Shown: positions 28,229 through 37,881 of the stretch, piece by piece | Layout of the letters: the number at the start of each line of letters is the position of its first letter | Numbering within the stretch: the stretch's first letter is position 1 | Assembly: GCF_008086545.1 (NCBI RefSeq) | Contig: NZ_CP043026.1 | Span: 310,001 to 374,000 of the forward strand | Direction: 5' to 3' | From: Spiroplasma chinense | GTDB taxonomy: Bacteria > Bacillota_I > Bacilli_A > Mycoplasmatales > Mycoplasmataceae | Length of the DNA stretch: 64,000 nt | Program-made: the position numbers and the translations under genes | Notes under the pieces: generated by a model | Told to the model about the DNA's origin: nothing | Seen by the model: only the letters and a program-made list of their open reading frames with translations | Databases searched by the model: none

Positions 28229-28700
28229 AAAATGTTTGGTTATCATTTTGATAAACTCTTTCTTTCAAAGTGTTTATCTCTATTCTTAAGTCTTTTACAA
28301 TGTTTTCAAACGTTTTTGTAGTGCTTGCCAGTAATTGTTTAGTATCTGCAAGTTCTTTTTTTGTTTCTACTAATTCAATTCTTGTTTCATCAAGTTCTTG
28401 TTTTGTAGTAGCTAACTTATTTTCAAGTTCTTCTACTATAACTTTGTATTTTGCAACTTCTTCTTTGATACGTTCTGTACAAGTTTTATTTTTCTTTTTA
28501 TAGCCATTTACATAGCTACTTATTCCTGTTACCACTTTATTTAGCCCCGCATTCTCTTTTTTACTCATAACTTTATCAGATTCTTTATAAATCTCTATAA
28601 TTTTATCACAGTAATAGGGCAGTATTTCTTCCAGGATTATTGAAATTTTGTTGTTATCATCAATTTGTAAAAATAACTCTAATAATTTAAGTTTTCGCAT
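28227..28700 (-). CDS. Small coiled-coil protein, unknown function
   Basis: 157 residues, no signal or membrane segment. The first half is mixed helix (with EEILPYYCDKIIEIYKE), and residues about 65-150 form a heptad-rich coiled coil (LENKLATTKQELDETRIEL, ELADTKQLLAST). It has faint N-terminal similarity to the protein at 34840, and both share a conserved upstream block (28721-28756 here). GGAGG lies 13 bases before the ATG, farther than usual. I know no function; a scaffold or cytoskeletal role is only a guess. Confidence 0.78.
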   Translation of the reverse strand: MRKLKLLELFLQIDDNNKISIILEEILPYYCDKIIEIYKESDKVMSKKENAGLNKVVTGISSYVNGYKKKNKTCTERIKEEVAKYKVIVEELENKLATTKQELDETRIELVETKKELADTKQLLASTTKTFENIVKDLRIEINTLKERVYQNDNQTF

Positions 28701-28720
28701 GTTTTGAAATTTACCTCCAT

Positions 28721-28756
28721 TAGTACTATCGTCATAAATTTGCTAAAAATGTACAA
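28721..28756 (-). promoter_or_regulatory. Conserved block upstream of a coiled-coil gene
   Basis: Read on the plus strand, TAGTA-CTATCGTCATAAA, 11 variable bases and TGTACAA recur at 35451-35487 with the same spacing, also upstream of a coiled-coil gene on the minus strand. On the minus strand it starts TTGTACATTTTT, like a -35 region, and ends TTTATGACGATAG, which covers the -10 region. Confidence 0.65.
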
Positions 28757-28846
28757 CATTATGAAATTTTTTTTCAAAAGTAGTGGTGAAATTTTTTTTT
28801 ACAAAAAAAGACTACAATTAATAAAGTAATAGAAAGAAGTGTCAAT

Positions 28847-30535
28847 ATGAAAAAAAATACAGGAGCTTCTTTGGTAGCAGATACACTAATTAATCACGGA
28901 GTTGAATATGTGTTTACTGTACCAGGAGCAAAAATTGATAAAGTTATCGATGAATTAGATAATAGAAAAGACAAAATTAAAATGATAGTTTGTCGTCATG
29001 AACAAAATGCTGCTTTAATAGCACAAGGAATTGGAAGAATTTCAGGAAAACCAGGAGTTGTTCTTGTAACTTCAGGTCCAGGGGTTTCAAACTTAGCTAC
29101 AGGTCTTGTAACAGCTACAAGTGAATCTGACCCAGTTTTAGCAATTGGAGGTAACGTTAAAAGACGTGACGCAAACAAAAGACGTCACCAAGCAATGGCA
29201 AACGTTGCTGCAATGGCACCTTTAACAAAATTCGCAGAAGAGGTAGAAGCTGCAGATAGTATGGCAGAAGTGCTTTCAAATGCATATAGAAGTGCAAATT
29301 CAGGTAGAAAAGGAGCTGCATTTGTTTCTATTCCAATGGACGTTTCAACTGATGAAACAGAATTTGAACCAATGAGCCCTTCAATAGTTACAAAAATGGG
29401 ACATGCAAATATCGAATTAATGGAAAAATTAATAGAAGATATTAAAAACGCTAAATTACCAGTTTTACTATTAGGAATGAGATCAAGTGATGATCCAACT
29501 GTTGCTGCAATTCGTGAATTGTTATCGGTTGTTAAATTACCAGTTGTAGAAACTTTCCAAGGAGCTGGAATTATTCCAAGACACTTAGAAGATACATTCT
29601 TTGGTAGAGTTGGTTTATTTAAAAATCAACCTGGAGATTTATTGTTAGATAAATCAGATCTTGTAATTGCTGTTGGTTATGACCCAATTGAATATGACCC
29701 AGAAGTTTGAAATAAAGATGTAAACAAAAAAATATATCACATCGATTCAGTTTTATCAGAAGTTGACAACTTCTATAAACCTCATGTTGAATTAATTGGA
29801 AGCATTAAAAGAACTATCAAAAAAATGGCTTGTATGTTAAAAGAAGAAAAATACGAATTATCAGATGAAAACAATAAATTCTTAGAACAATTAAAAGGGA
29901 AATTTGAAAATATAACAAAACTATTCAAATATAGAGATAATATTACTCACCCATTACAATTAATGTGAAGATTAAGACAATTAATTGATGATGAAAGTTT
30001 TACAAGTATTGATAACAATACTTTAATCACAACTGATGTTGGTTCAATTTATATTTGAATGGCAAGAAACTTCAAATCTTATGAACCAAGAAAATTATTA
30101 TTCTCAAATGGTATGCAAACTCTTGGGGTAGCTTTACCTTGAGCAATAGCAGGTTCATTGTTAAATCCTGGTAAAAAAGTAATTTCAATGTCTGGAGATG
30201 GTGGTTTCTTGTTTAGTGGACAAGAACTTGAAACAGCTGTGAGAGAAAAATTAAACATTACTCACATTATTTGAAATGATAATTCATATAACATGGTTGA
30301 TTTCCAACAAGTTGCAAAATATGGTAAATCTGCAGCTGTTGAATTAGGACCAGTTGATTTTGCAAAATATGCTGAAGCATTCGGTGCAAAAGGATTTGAT
30401 GTTAAATCACCAGATGAGTTAGAAAGTGTTTTAAGAGAAGCACTTTCTTATGAAGGTGTAGCTATAGTAAATGTGCCAATTGATTACACAGATAATGGAA
30501 TTTTAGGAAACATGCTTTTAGAAGGAGTTGACTAA
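28847..30535 (+). CDS. alsS: Acetolactate synthase, catabolic type
   Basis: A 562-residue thiamine-diphosphate enzyme joining two pyruvates to acetolactate. It has the N-terminal pyrimidine-domain motif [15 protein letters not shown] with the RHEQNAA glutamate, [13 protein letters not shown], and the cofactor motif [15 protein letters not shown] ending in WNDNSYNMV (about 450-485). The order AlsS then AlsD, with no regulatory subunit or other branched-chain genes, marks it as the acetoin-forming catabolic enzyme. A TACAAT -10 lies at 28813-28818, and two GAAATTTTTTTT direct repeats precede it. Confidence 0.92.
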
Positions 30536-30536
30536 T

Positions 30537-31223
30537 ATGCCAACAAAATTATTTCAATACTCAACAATTACCAGTTTAATGCACGGTAATTATGATGGAG
30601 AAATCAATTTTAAAGATTTTAAAACTAAAGGAGACTTTGGTTTAGGAACTTTTGAAGGACTAGATGGAGAAATGATAGTTCTGGATAAAAACTTTTATCA
30701 AACTCAAATGGATGGTAGTTTAAGTGTGATTAATGAATCATACACTTCTCCGTTTTTATCAATTTGTAATTTTGTAGAAGACGAAAAAATGGAATTAAAT
30801 GGACTTAACGTTGATCAAGTTATGGAAGAAATTGAAAAAGGAGAAACTTCAAAAATTATTGCTATAAAAATTGAAGGAGAGTTTGAAACAATAACCACTA
30901 GATCTGTTAAAAAACAAGAAAAACCATACAAAAAAATGTTTGAAATTAAAGACGTTCAACAAACAGTTACTTTCGAAAATAACAAAGGAACTATTGTGGG
31001 TTTTTATACTCCTAAATACTTAAATACAGTTGGTGTTGAAGGAGTTCATTTTCATTATGTTACTAGCGAACTTACAAGCGGAGGCCATGTTCTTGAATTT
31101 AAAATGAAAAACGCAATATTAACAAAAAGTTATATTGATGAAATTGAATTAAAACTTGGAAAAGCCAGTTTTGGTCAAGAAGATATCCAAGAACATATCA
31201 AAAAACTTGAAGGTAATAATTAA
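30537..31223 (+). CDS. alsD: Alpha-acetolactate decarboxylase
   Basis: 228 residues; converts acetolactate to acetoin and CO2. The metal-binding motif GVHFHYVTSELTSGGHVLEF carries the three His ligands, and LSTITSLMHGNYDG-like sequence at the N-terminus (here YSTITSLMHGNYDGE) is typical of the family. It starts one base after the alsS stop, with GGAG inside the end of alsS as ribosome site, so the two are translationally linked. Together they form the acetoin branch that disposes of excess pyruvate without acid. Confidence 0.93.
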   Translation: MPTKLFQYSTITSLMHGNYDGEINFKDFKTKGDFGLGTFEGLDGEMIVLDKNFYQTQMDGSLSVINESYTSPFLSICNFVEDEKMELNGLNVDQVMEEIEKGETSKIIAIKIEGEFETITTRSVKKQEKPYKKMFEIKDVQQTVTFENNKGTIVGFYTPKYLNTVGVEGVHFHYVTSELTSGGHVLEFKMKNAILTKSYIDEIELKLGKASFGQEDIQEHIKKLEGNN

Positions 31224-31224
31224 A

Positions 31225-31260
31225 AAAAACCTTTACTTACATATGTAGGTAAAGGTTTTT
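31225..31260. terminator. Bidirectional terminator between alsD and nox
   Basis: A 16-bp stem with one G-U pair (31225-31240 with 31245-31260) lies between convergent genes. Confidence 0.88.
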
Positions 31261-31271
31261 ATTTTGCCTTA

Positions 31272-32630
31272 TTATTTTTTAAAGTAGTTAAGTCCTAATA
31301 CTTCAAGACTAGCTAGTGTAATAAAGTTATATGGTTTGTTAAAGTGAGGTAAGAAGAAGATGTCAACTAATGGTAATTCATCAATTGTAAGTCCTTTTTG
31401 AACTGCAAGAGCAAACATATACATAACTTCTGTATGATTGTTTTCTGATGCAACTTGTGCTCCAATAATTCTTCTTGAATCTTTTTCTCATATAATTTTA
31501 ATTCAAACATCTTTGTATGTTGACATAAATTCAGGACGATCACTGTCTTTGAAAGTTTTTTCTTCAACTTCAATTCCAAATCTATCAGCTGCAGCTTTTG
31601 AAACTCCAACAGCTGCCATTTTTCATCCAAACACTTCAATTCCGTTAGCTCCTGTAAATCCTGGGCTTGTAAGTTCGTTATTTTTAACAATGTTGTAAGC
31701 TGCCATTATTCCAGTTCTTACAGCTGTTGTTGCTAAAGCGATTTGTGTATCTTTTTTAAGTGAAACGTTGTAAACTTGTGCACAATCACCAACTGCATAA
31801 ATATCAGGGTTTGTTGTTTGCATAAATTCATTAACTTTGATAGCTCCTCTTTCATCAAGGTCGATAACTCCTTCAAGTTGTTGAGTTTGAGGTTTAACCC
31901 CAACTGAAAATACAACGTAATCTACATCAATTTCTTCTTTGTCTGTAATTACTTTTGTAACTTTTCCATCAACACCTTCGAATTTAGTAACTCCTTGACC
32001 TAAAGCTAATTTAACTCCATTTTTAGTCATTTCATTTTCAACTAATGAACTAAATTCTTGGTCGTAGTATAGAGGCATAATTCTATCTGCAACGTCAATT
32101 AAACAAACTTCTTTTCCAGCTTCTTTAAATGCGTCAACTAATTCAACCCCAATGTATCCAGCTCCAACAACTGCAACTTTTTTGATGTTTTTATCATTAT
32201 TTGCTGCCTTAATTGCTTGTGCATGGTGGTAGTTTTTACAAATTTGAACTCCTTCTAAATCAATTCCAGGAATTGGTGGTGTTAAAGGTCAAGTTCCTGT
32301 TGCAATAATTAATTTATCGTAATTATCATCAAAAGTTTCTCCTGTTTTTAAGTCTTTAACTTTAACAGTTTTTTTATCACTGTCGATTGAAACTCATTCG
32401 TGTTCCATTTTTACATTAATCCCTTCATTTGTAAGGATTTCTGGTGAAGCGTAAAATAGTCCGTTTGGATCTTTAACTTCTCCCTTAACTCAAAGAGCAA
32501 TTCCACACCCTAGGAAAGAAATGTTATCATTTCTATCGTAAGTTGTGATTTCCATATCAGGATTTAATCTCTTTAGAGTTCTTACAGCTGTTGTACCAGC
32601 GTGGTTTGTACCTATTACTATAGTTTTCAT
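31272..32630 (-). CDS. nox: NADH oxidase (Nox), pyridine nucleotide-disulfide oxidoreductase family
   Basis: A 452-residue flavoprotein. The FAD site is VIGTNHAGTTA at the N-terminus, the single redox-active Cys42 is in ISFLGCGIALW, the NADH site is VVGAGYIGVELVDAF, and the second FAD motif is IYAVGDCAQVYN. Cys42 is the position used by water-forming NADH oxidases, so it likely reduces O2 to water and regenerates NAD. It is convergent with alsSD, another redox-balancing outlet. GAGAGAAGGC precedes the ATG. A CoA-disulfide reductase is the main alternative in this family. Confidence 0.9.
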
Positions 32631-32831
32631 AGTTTGCCTTCTCTCTAATTTTATTGTTTTTTTGTACATTACAATTTTATTCTTTTAATTACAAAAGTTG
32701 TAAAAAATATATGTTTTTATTTAAATTGAAAAATTTTTTTATGTCTAATGTTGTTATTTTATTTTGAAAAAAAGTTAACTTGATTTTGTGTTATATTATC
32801 TCTAAGGCATTTTGCTAAAAGGAGAGTTTTT

Positions 32832-34454
32832 ATGGGAACAACACAATCTGAACAAGTTAAAAAGTCTTTAGAAAAAGACTGTTTAGTAAAGCTAACAGAT
32901 GTAACAAAAGATTATGGAAAGAAAAATGTTCTTAAAAACATTAATCTAGAAATAAAAAAAGGTGACAGAATTGGGATTATTGGACCTAATGGTGGGGGAA
33001 AATCAACACTAAGTGAAATTATTGCAGGTATTCGTAAACCTACAAGTGGTTCAATCGAAAAAAAAGATGATTTAGTTTTAGGAATTCAATTCCAAGAATC
33101 TAAATATCCAATTGGAATTACAGTAATTGATATGATCAAGTATTATTTAGATACTTTTTCAATTGAAATGAAGGAAAGCGAATTATTAGAATTGATGAGA
33201 ATTTATCAAATTCTAGGATTCCAAAATAAATTCGTTCAAAGTTTATCTGGAGGACAACAACAAAGATTAAATATATTATTAGGTTTAATTCATAATCCTG
33301 ATTTAGTAATTTTTGATGAAGTTTCAACAGGACTTGATATCGAAGTTAGAAGTCAAATATTAGACTTTATTAAAGAAAAAATAGTAAAGACAGATAAATC
33401 TTTAATTCTTGTAACTCACTCAATGAGTGAAATTGAAGAATTATGTAACAAATACATCTATATACATAGAGGTGAAATTAGAGATTCAGGGTCAGTAGAA
33501 TCAATCGTTAAAGAACATGGATCAGTTCACGACTATACATGAAAAAAATTTAACGAAGAGAAAAAAGCTGATTTAGAAGCAGAATATTTAGCTGAAAAAC
33601 AACATCAAAAAGAAAAAAATGAAAAGAAAAATAAATTTGACAGAATAATAAGTTCTGGAAAAATTAAAAACAAAAATATACCTTTAATAAATCTATTATT
33701 AAAATACTACATTAAAGGTTTTGCAGTACCATTCTTTATGTTTGTTTTTCCAATTTTAATGTTATTTTTAATTGGTAACATCTTTACAAGTAGTGCAAAT
33801 ACAGGTGGTAATGAAGAAGTTGCAAAAAATATGATTCACTCACTTGTAGGTTCATATGCAAGTATGGCAGCTTTAGGGGTAGGATTCTTTGTAATTCCAG
33901 CCACAATTATCGAATTTAAAGCAAGTGTTTTAATGAAAAGAATAGGGGCAACAAATATTAAACCTATATTCTTCTTACTTTCTGTTGTAGTTATGGGATT
34001 TGTTTTTGTAGTAATTTCTGCACTATGAGCAATTCTATGAGCAGGAATAATTTATGGACACAAATATGGATGAGATGTAACTTCTAAACCATATGATGTA
34101 GCTGCATCTATATTCTTGTTTATCCCAGTATTGTTATTATCTATGACTTTAGGTTTAACATTAGCTTCAATGTTTAAATCAACTACTACTTACAATGCTA
34201 TTGTAAACGTTATTTATATGCCAATTACTTTCTTAAGTGGAGGTTTCTCACCAATTGAAACTGTGGAAACTAGTGCTCCATTAAAAGCAATTAGTTGAAT
34301 TAACCCTTTTAAATATTCAATTAATCCATTTGTGGAAGCTTGAAATGGTAAATACACATTTAATTTAGAAAATGGTATTTATCTAGGAGTTAGTTGTGCA
34401 TTAATAGTAATATTCTTAATTATTCCAATGTTTAAATTAAGATGACAAGATTAA
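32832..34454 (+). CDS. ABC-2 type exporter, ATPase and permease fused in one protein
   Basis: 540 residues. An N-terminal ABC ATPase (about 18-236) has GPNGGGKST, signature SLSGGQQQRL and LVIFDEVSTGLD. It is followed by a charged linker (about 240-280) and an ABC-2 permease with about six membrane segments (290-540), ending in a SGGFSPIETVE segment. The fusion order ATPase-permease is seen in some mollicutes; the substrate (drug, lipid or peptide) is unknown. AAAGGAG precedes the ATG, and a possible palindrome TTACAA-AAG-TTGTAA lies about 130 bp upstream. Confidence 0.87.
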
Positions 34455-34487
34455 AAAAATGATTACTTAAAAAGTAATCATTTTTTT
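34453..34487 (+). terminator. Terminator of the ABC-2 exporter gene
   Basis: A perfect 16-bp stem (34453-34468 with 34472-34487), 3-nt loop and T-run. Confidence 0.9.
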
Positions 34488-34516
34488 GTCGTTTGAAATT
34501 GTTCTTCTGTGTTATT

Positions 34517-34816
34517 TTATTCAAATCTTTTCTTTTCTAAAATGCTAATTCTCTCACTTAAGGAATCTATTTCTTCTCGAATCGAATTCATTCTCTCTTC
34601 TTCAATTCCCATCTTTTCTCATAAAACCTTTGATTTTTCTCATAAAACCTTTGATTTTTCTCATAAAACCTTTGATTTTTCTCATAAAACCTTTGATTTT
34701 TCTCGTAAAACCTTTGATTTTTCTCTTAAAACCTTTGATTTTTCTCTTTCCTTTTTCATATCTTCATATAATTTCATTATAGGTCCTAATAATATACTAC
34801 AATTATCTGATTTCAT
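34517..34816 (-). CDS. Small heptad-repeat coiled-coil protein, readable only with UGA as Trp
   Basis: 99 residues. Its N-terminus (MKSDNCSILLGPIMKLYEDMK) resembles the middle of the neighbouring protein at 34840 (MKIENCSQMLEVTKKLYEETK), so it looks like a shortened paralogue. Then come six copies of a 7-residue unit EKSKVLR/W, encoded by 21-bp repeats; in four of them the last residue is a TGA Trp codon. A C-terminal heptad helix (LSERISILEKK) follows. The start is 24 nt after the upstream stop, with only a weak GAGAGAG ribosome site, so expression is plausible rather than certain. Confidence 0.62.
34615..34740 (-). repeat. Six 21-bp tandem repeats coding a heptad
   Basis: Unit (plus strand) TTTCTCATAAAACCTTTGATT. 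Units 1-4 are identical, unit 5 has G and unit 6 has T in place of the A after TTTCTC, which changes TGA (Trp) to CGA or AGA (Arg). Near-perfect identity suggests recent expansion by slippage. Confidence 0.92.
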
Positions 34817-34839
34817 ACTTTGTCTCTCTCTCGTTGGCA

Positions 34840-35403
34840 CTATTTTTCTAGTCTACTTAATCTTTCGTTTAATTTTAAAATTTCTAATTTCATTTCTTCA
34901 TTACTTGCCTCAAGTCTTTCATTACTTGCCTCAAGTCTTTCATTACTTGCCTCAAGTCTTTCATTACTTGCCTCAAGTCTTTCATTACTTGCCTCAAGTC
35001 TTTTATTATTAATTTTTACTTTGAAAGTTTCTGATTTCACTTCTTTTGTTTCTGCTCGCAATTCTTCATTACTTGCCACAAGTCTTTTGTTTTCTAATTT
35101 CGTTTCTTCATACAATTTTTTTGTTACTTCTAACATTTGACTACAATTTTCTATTTTCATTTTGTAACTTTTCTCGCTTTCAACTGATTTATTTACTCCG
35201 TTGTTAAAGGATAAACGATCACTTCGTTTCATTATTTCCTCACCCTTATTATATATGTTATCTAGCAATTCACAATCTCTAGGGATCAAAGTTATTTGTT
35301 CATATTCTAAAAAATCATCGTCAAAAACATGTAAGAATTTTTCTGACAATTTATAAGTTTTGACGACTTTTCTCTTTATATTTATTTTCTTATTTTTAGG
35401 CAT
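34840..35403 (-). CDS. Coiled-coil protein with RLEASNE heptad repeats, unknown function
   Basis: 187 residues, no signal or membrane segment. The basic N-terminus (MPKNKKINIKRKVVKTYK) leads into a mixed domain (about 20-85), then a coiled coil from about 90 to the end with five perfect RLEASNE heptads coded by 21-bp repeats. GGAGG precedes the ATG. The leader holds a small hairpin (AGGAGA with TCTCCT), and the conserved block at 35451-35487 lies upstream. It forms a pair with the paralogue at 34517 and resembles the protein at 28227. Function unknown. Confidence 0.82.
   Translation of the reverse strand: MPKNKKINIKRKVVKTYKLSEKFLHVFDDDFLEYEQITLIPRDCELLDNIYNKGEEIMKRSDRLSFNNGVNKSVESEKSYKMKIENCSQMLEVTKKLYEETKLENKRLVASNEELRAETKEVKSETFKVKINNKRLEASNERLEASNERLEASNERLEASNERLEASNEEMKLEILKLNERLSRLEK
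34897..35001 (-). repeat. Five 21-bp tandem repeats coding RLEASNE
   Basis: Five identical units of TTCATTACTTGCCTCAAGTCT (21 bp, plus strand). A diverged unit lies nearby at about 35066. The unit length keeps both reading frame and heptad phase. Confidence 0.93.
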
Positions 35404-35450
35404 TTTTTAAGCCCTCCTTCAAATAATTAGGAGATTAAAATTTCTCCTCA

Positions 35451-35487
35451 TAGTATCTATCGTCATAAAAAGTGAAAAAATGTACAA
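35451..35487 (-). promoter_or_regulatory. Conserved block upstream of the RLEASNE coiled-coil gene
   Basis: TAGTATCTATCGTCATAAA, 11 variable bases and TGTACAA match the block at 28721-28756 with one inserted T. The shared sequence is outside any gene and precedes two related coiled-coil genes, so it is likely a promoter or binding site specific to this family. Confidence 0.65.
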
Positions 35488-35579
35488 TTTTTAAAAATAT
35501 TATTAAACTTCTCTATTTTTTAGTTATTTCTTAATTGATAAAGTATTTTCAAGTAAAATAAGTTTAAAGAGGTAAAATT

Positions 35580-36308
35580 ATGTTTTTAAGAAATACAACA
35601 GATCTAAATTATTACTTTAGAAGAACAAATTTAATTGAATATTTTGATGAAGATAATCTTAATAAAAGAACAAAATTCTATATTAAAAGAGTTGGACGCA
35701 AAATTAAGGATAAGACTTTGTACAATAACTTTAAATATTGAGTTCTTTGAAGATGAATAAATAAAAACTTTCAATTTAGTGAAAGTTTTACAAGTCAATT
35801 AAGAAAAAATATCAGAAAACTAGATTTAGATTTAAGTGCTAAGGAAGATAACTTTTTATATGAACTTGATGAACTATTATTTAACTCTTGAAGGCCTTTG
35901 AAAAAAATACCTGTTAGATTTGAAATTGAAAAGAAAGAAAAACTAAGTTTACTACAAACTAAAGTAAATTTACACGAATTGGTTTTAGATGAAAATGGCG
36001 AAGAAAAACCTAAGATGATAGGTACTTTTGATGCCTATTATTCAAGTAAAAAGATATATTTTACAAATTCTAAACAAGTAATCTTATTTAAATTGTTATA
36101 TAGCGATATTAATTCTATTGAGCAAAGAAGGTTTGGAACAATAGTGAGAACTGAAAAAACAAATTATTTAATTAGAGGTAGAAATAGATTGCTAACTTAC
36201 GTGATGTTACAAAGAATGAATCCATCATTAAAGTTAGATATTTCTAAAATAGAAAACTTATATGATTACTTTGATTATTTCAACAGGATTTTTAGTAAAA
36301 TTAACTAG
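35580..36308 (+). CDS. Unrecognised cytoplasmic protein
   Basis: 242 residues, basic, without signal or membrane segments. It has several TGA Trp codons, with clusters such as NFKYWVLWRWINKNF near residue 50. The C-terminal half has alternating beta-like segments (MIGTFDAYYSSKKIYFTNSKQVI) that look like a short PH- or GRAM-like domain, an impression only. AAAGAGG precedes the ATG, and the stop lies 14 nt before nagB, so they may be one operon. I do not recognise the family. Confidence 0.78.
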
Positions 36309-36322
36309 TGGAGGATATAGAT

Positions 36323-37048
36323 ATGAATATTATTGTGGTAAAAACTGAGCAAGAAATTGGTCAAAAAACAGGGGATTTAATTTTAAATAAAGTTAAAGAA
36401 AACCCAAAAGCAGTTATTGGTTTGGCAACTGGTAGCTCACCATTATCAACTTATAAATATATAATAGAAAACTCAAAAAAAGAAAACGTTAGTTGACATG
36501 ATATAACAACTTTTAATTTAGATGAATATAAAGGATTAAGTGGAATTCATAATCAATCATATAGATACTTTATGACTCATAATCTTTTTAATCATATTGA
36601 TATTCAAAAAGAAAACACTTTTGTTCCAAGTGGAATGATTGAAAGTGATGATGAAGTAAAAGTTTATGATGAAAAAATTAAAAACGCTGGAGGAATAGAT
36701 ATTCAATTACTTGGTATTGGAGTAAATGGACACATTGGTTTTAATGAACCTGGAACTAGTTTTGATTCATTAACATCAGTTGTTGATTTAACTGACCAAA
36801 CAATTGAGGCAAATTCACGTTTCTTTAATGATAAAAGTGAAGTTCCTACTCAAGCTGTTTCTATGGGTTTAAAATCAATTATGAATGCAAAAGAAATTGT
36901 TTTAATTGCAATGGGAGAAAACAAAGCAAAAGCTATTAAAGAACTTGTAACTGGAGAGGTTTCAACTGATTGACCTTGTACAATTTTACAAAATCACCCA
37001 AAAGTAACTCTTATAATTGATGAAAAAGCAGCAAGTTTACTAGATTAA
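36323..37048 (+). CDS. nagB: Glucosamine-6-phosphate deaminase
   Basis: 241 residues; converts glucosamine-6-phosphate to fructose-6-phosphate and ammonia. Family motifs are IGLATGSSPLSTY at the phosphate site, FNLDEYKGL with the catalytic Asp, LLGIGVNGHIGFNEPGTSF with the catalytic His, and VLIAMGENKAKAI. The start has a GGAGG ribosome site with an 8-nt spacer. It feeds amino sugars into glycolysis; no nagA lies in the window. A terminator follows directly. Confidence 0.95.
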
Positions 37049-37069
37049 AATCACCAAATTGGTGATTTT
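37047..37069 (+). terminator. Terminator of nagB
   Basis: A 9-bp stem (AAAATCACC with GGTGATTTT), 5-nt loop and T-rich tail. Confidence 0.85.
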
Positions 37070-37140
37070 TTATTTTGTATAGTTTTCTAGTTTCATAGTG
37101 TTAAAATTTTAGAGTACAGTAAATATAGGAGTGTAGAAAA

Positions 37141-37881
37141 ATGAGAAAACAAATTATCGTAGGGAACTGAAAAATGTTCAAAACAAACTCACAAGCAGTT
37201 GAGTTTGTTAAAAATGTAGATTCACAATTAGGATCAAACGAAAACTTAATCGCAGGGATTGCTGCACCAGCAGTAATGTTAAGTGATATGACAAAAGTTG
37301 CAAAAAACTTAGTTGTTGCAGCAGAAAACTGTTACTTTGAAAAAGAAGGAGCATTCACAGGAGAAATTTCAATTCCAATGCTTCAAGATATTAATGTAAG
37401 TTATGTAGTAATTGGTCACTCAGAAAGAAGAGATATCTTTGGAGAAACTGATGAAATGATTAATGCAAAAGTAAAAGCATTATTAGCAGCTAACATGACA
37501 CCAATTTTATGTTGTGGAGAAAGCTTAGAAATTTATGAAGCTGGAACTACAATGGATCACGTTAAAAAACAATTATCAGATGATTTAAATGGTGTAAGTG
37601 CAGAAGATATGACAAAAGTTGTTATTGCATACGAACCAATTTGAGCTATTGGAACAGGAAAAGTTGCAACTCCAGAAATTGCACAAGAAGTATGTAAAGG
37701 AATTAGAGACCACATAGCTTCATTATACAGTCAAGATGTAGCTGACCAAGTTTTAATCCAATACGGTGGAAGTGTTAAACCAGATAATATCAAAGATATT
37801 TTAGGACAATCAGATATCGATGGTGCATTAGTTGGTGGAGCTTCATTAGTTGAAGAATCATACCTAGGATTAGTAAAATAA
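37141..37881 (+). CDS. tpiA: Triose-phosphate isomerase
   Basis: 246 residues. It has the N-terminal GNWKMFKTN (the W is TGA), the catalytic His in [14 protein letters not shown], the catalytic Glu in AYEPIWAIGTGK, and the phosphate loop GGSVKPDN with GALVGGASL. It interconverts dihydroxyacetone phosphate and glyceraldehyde-3-phosphate. Its stop shares one base with the start of a HAD phosphatase (TAATG), and gpmI follows, so the three genes form one operon. Confidence 0.97.

Noticed and set aside
32690-32705. TTACAA-AAG-TTGTAA as a redox (Rex-type) operator near nox
   Set aside because: It does not match the TTGTGAAnnnnTTCACAA Rex consensus well, and short A/T palindromes are common here.
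34615-35001. Regular short repeats that might suggest a CRISPR array
   Set aside because: The repeats are 21 bp and directly adjacent without spacers, and each codes one heptad. No cas genes are present.
34509-35012. Long plus-strand frame over the 21-bp repeats
   Set aside because: It is the antisense image of the heptad-repeat genes, with Ser/Phe/Leu/Tyr-rich low-complexity product and no ribosome site. The minus-strand reading gives proper coiled coils and related N-termini.
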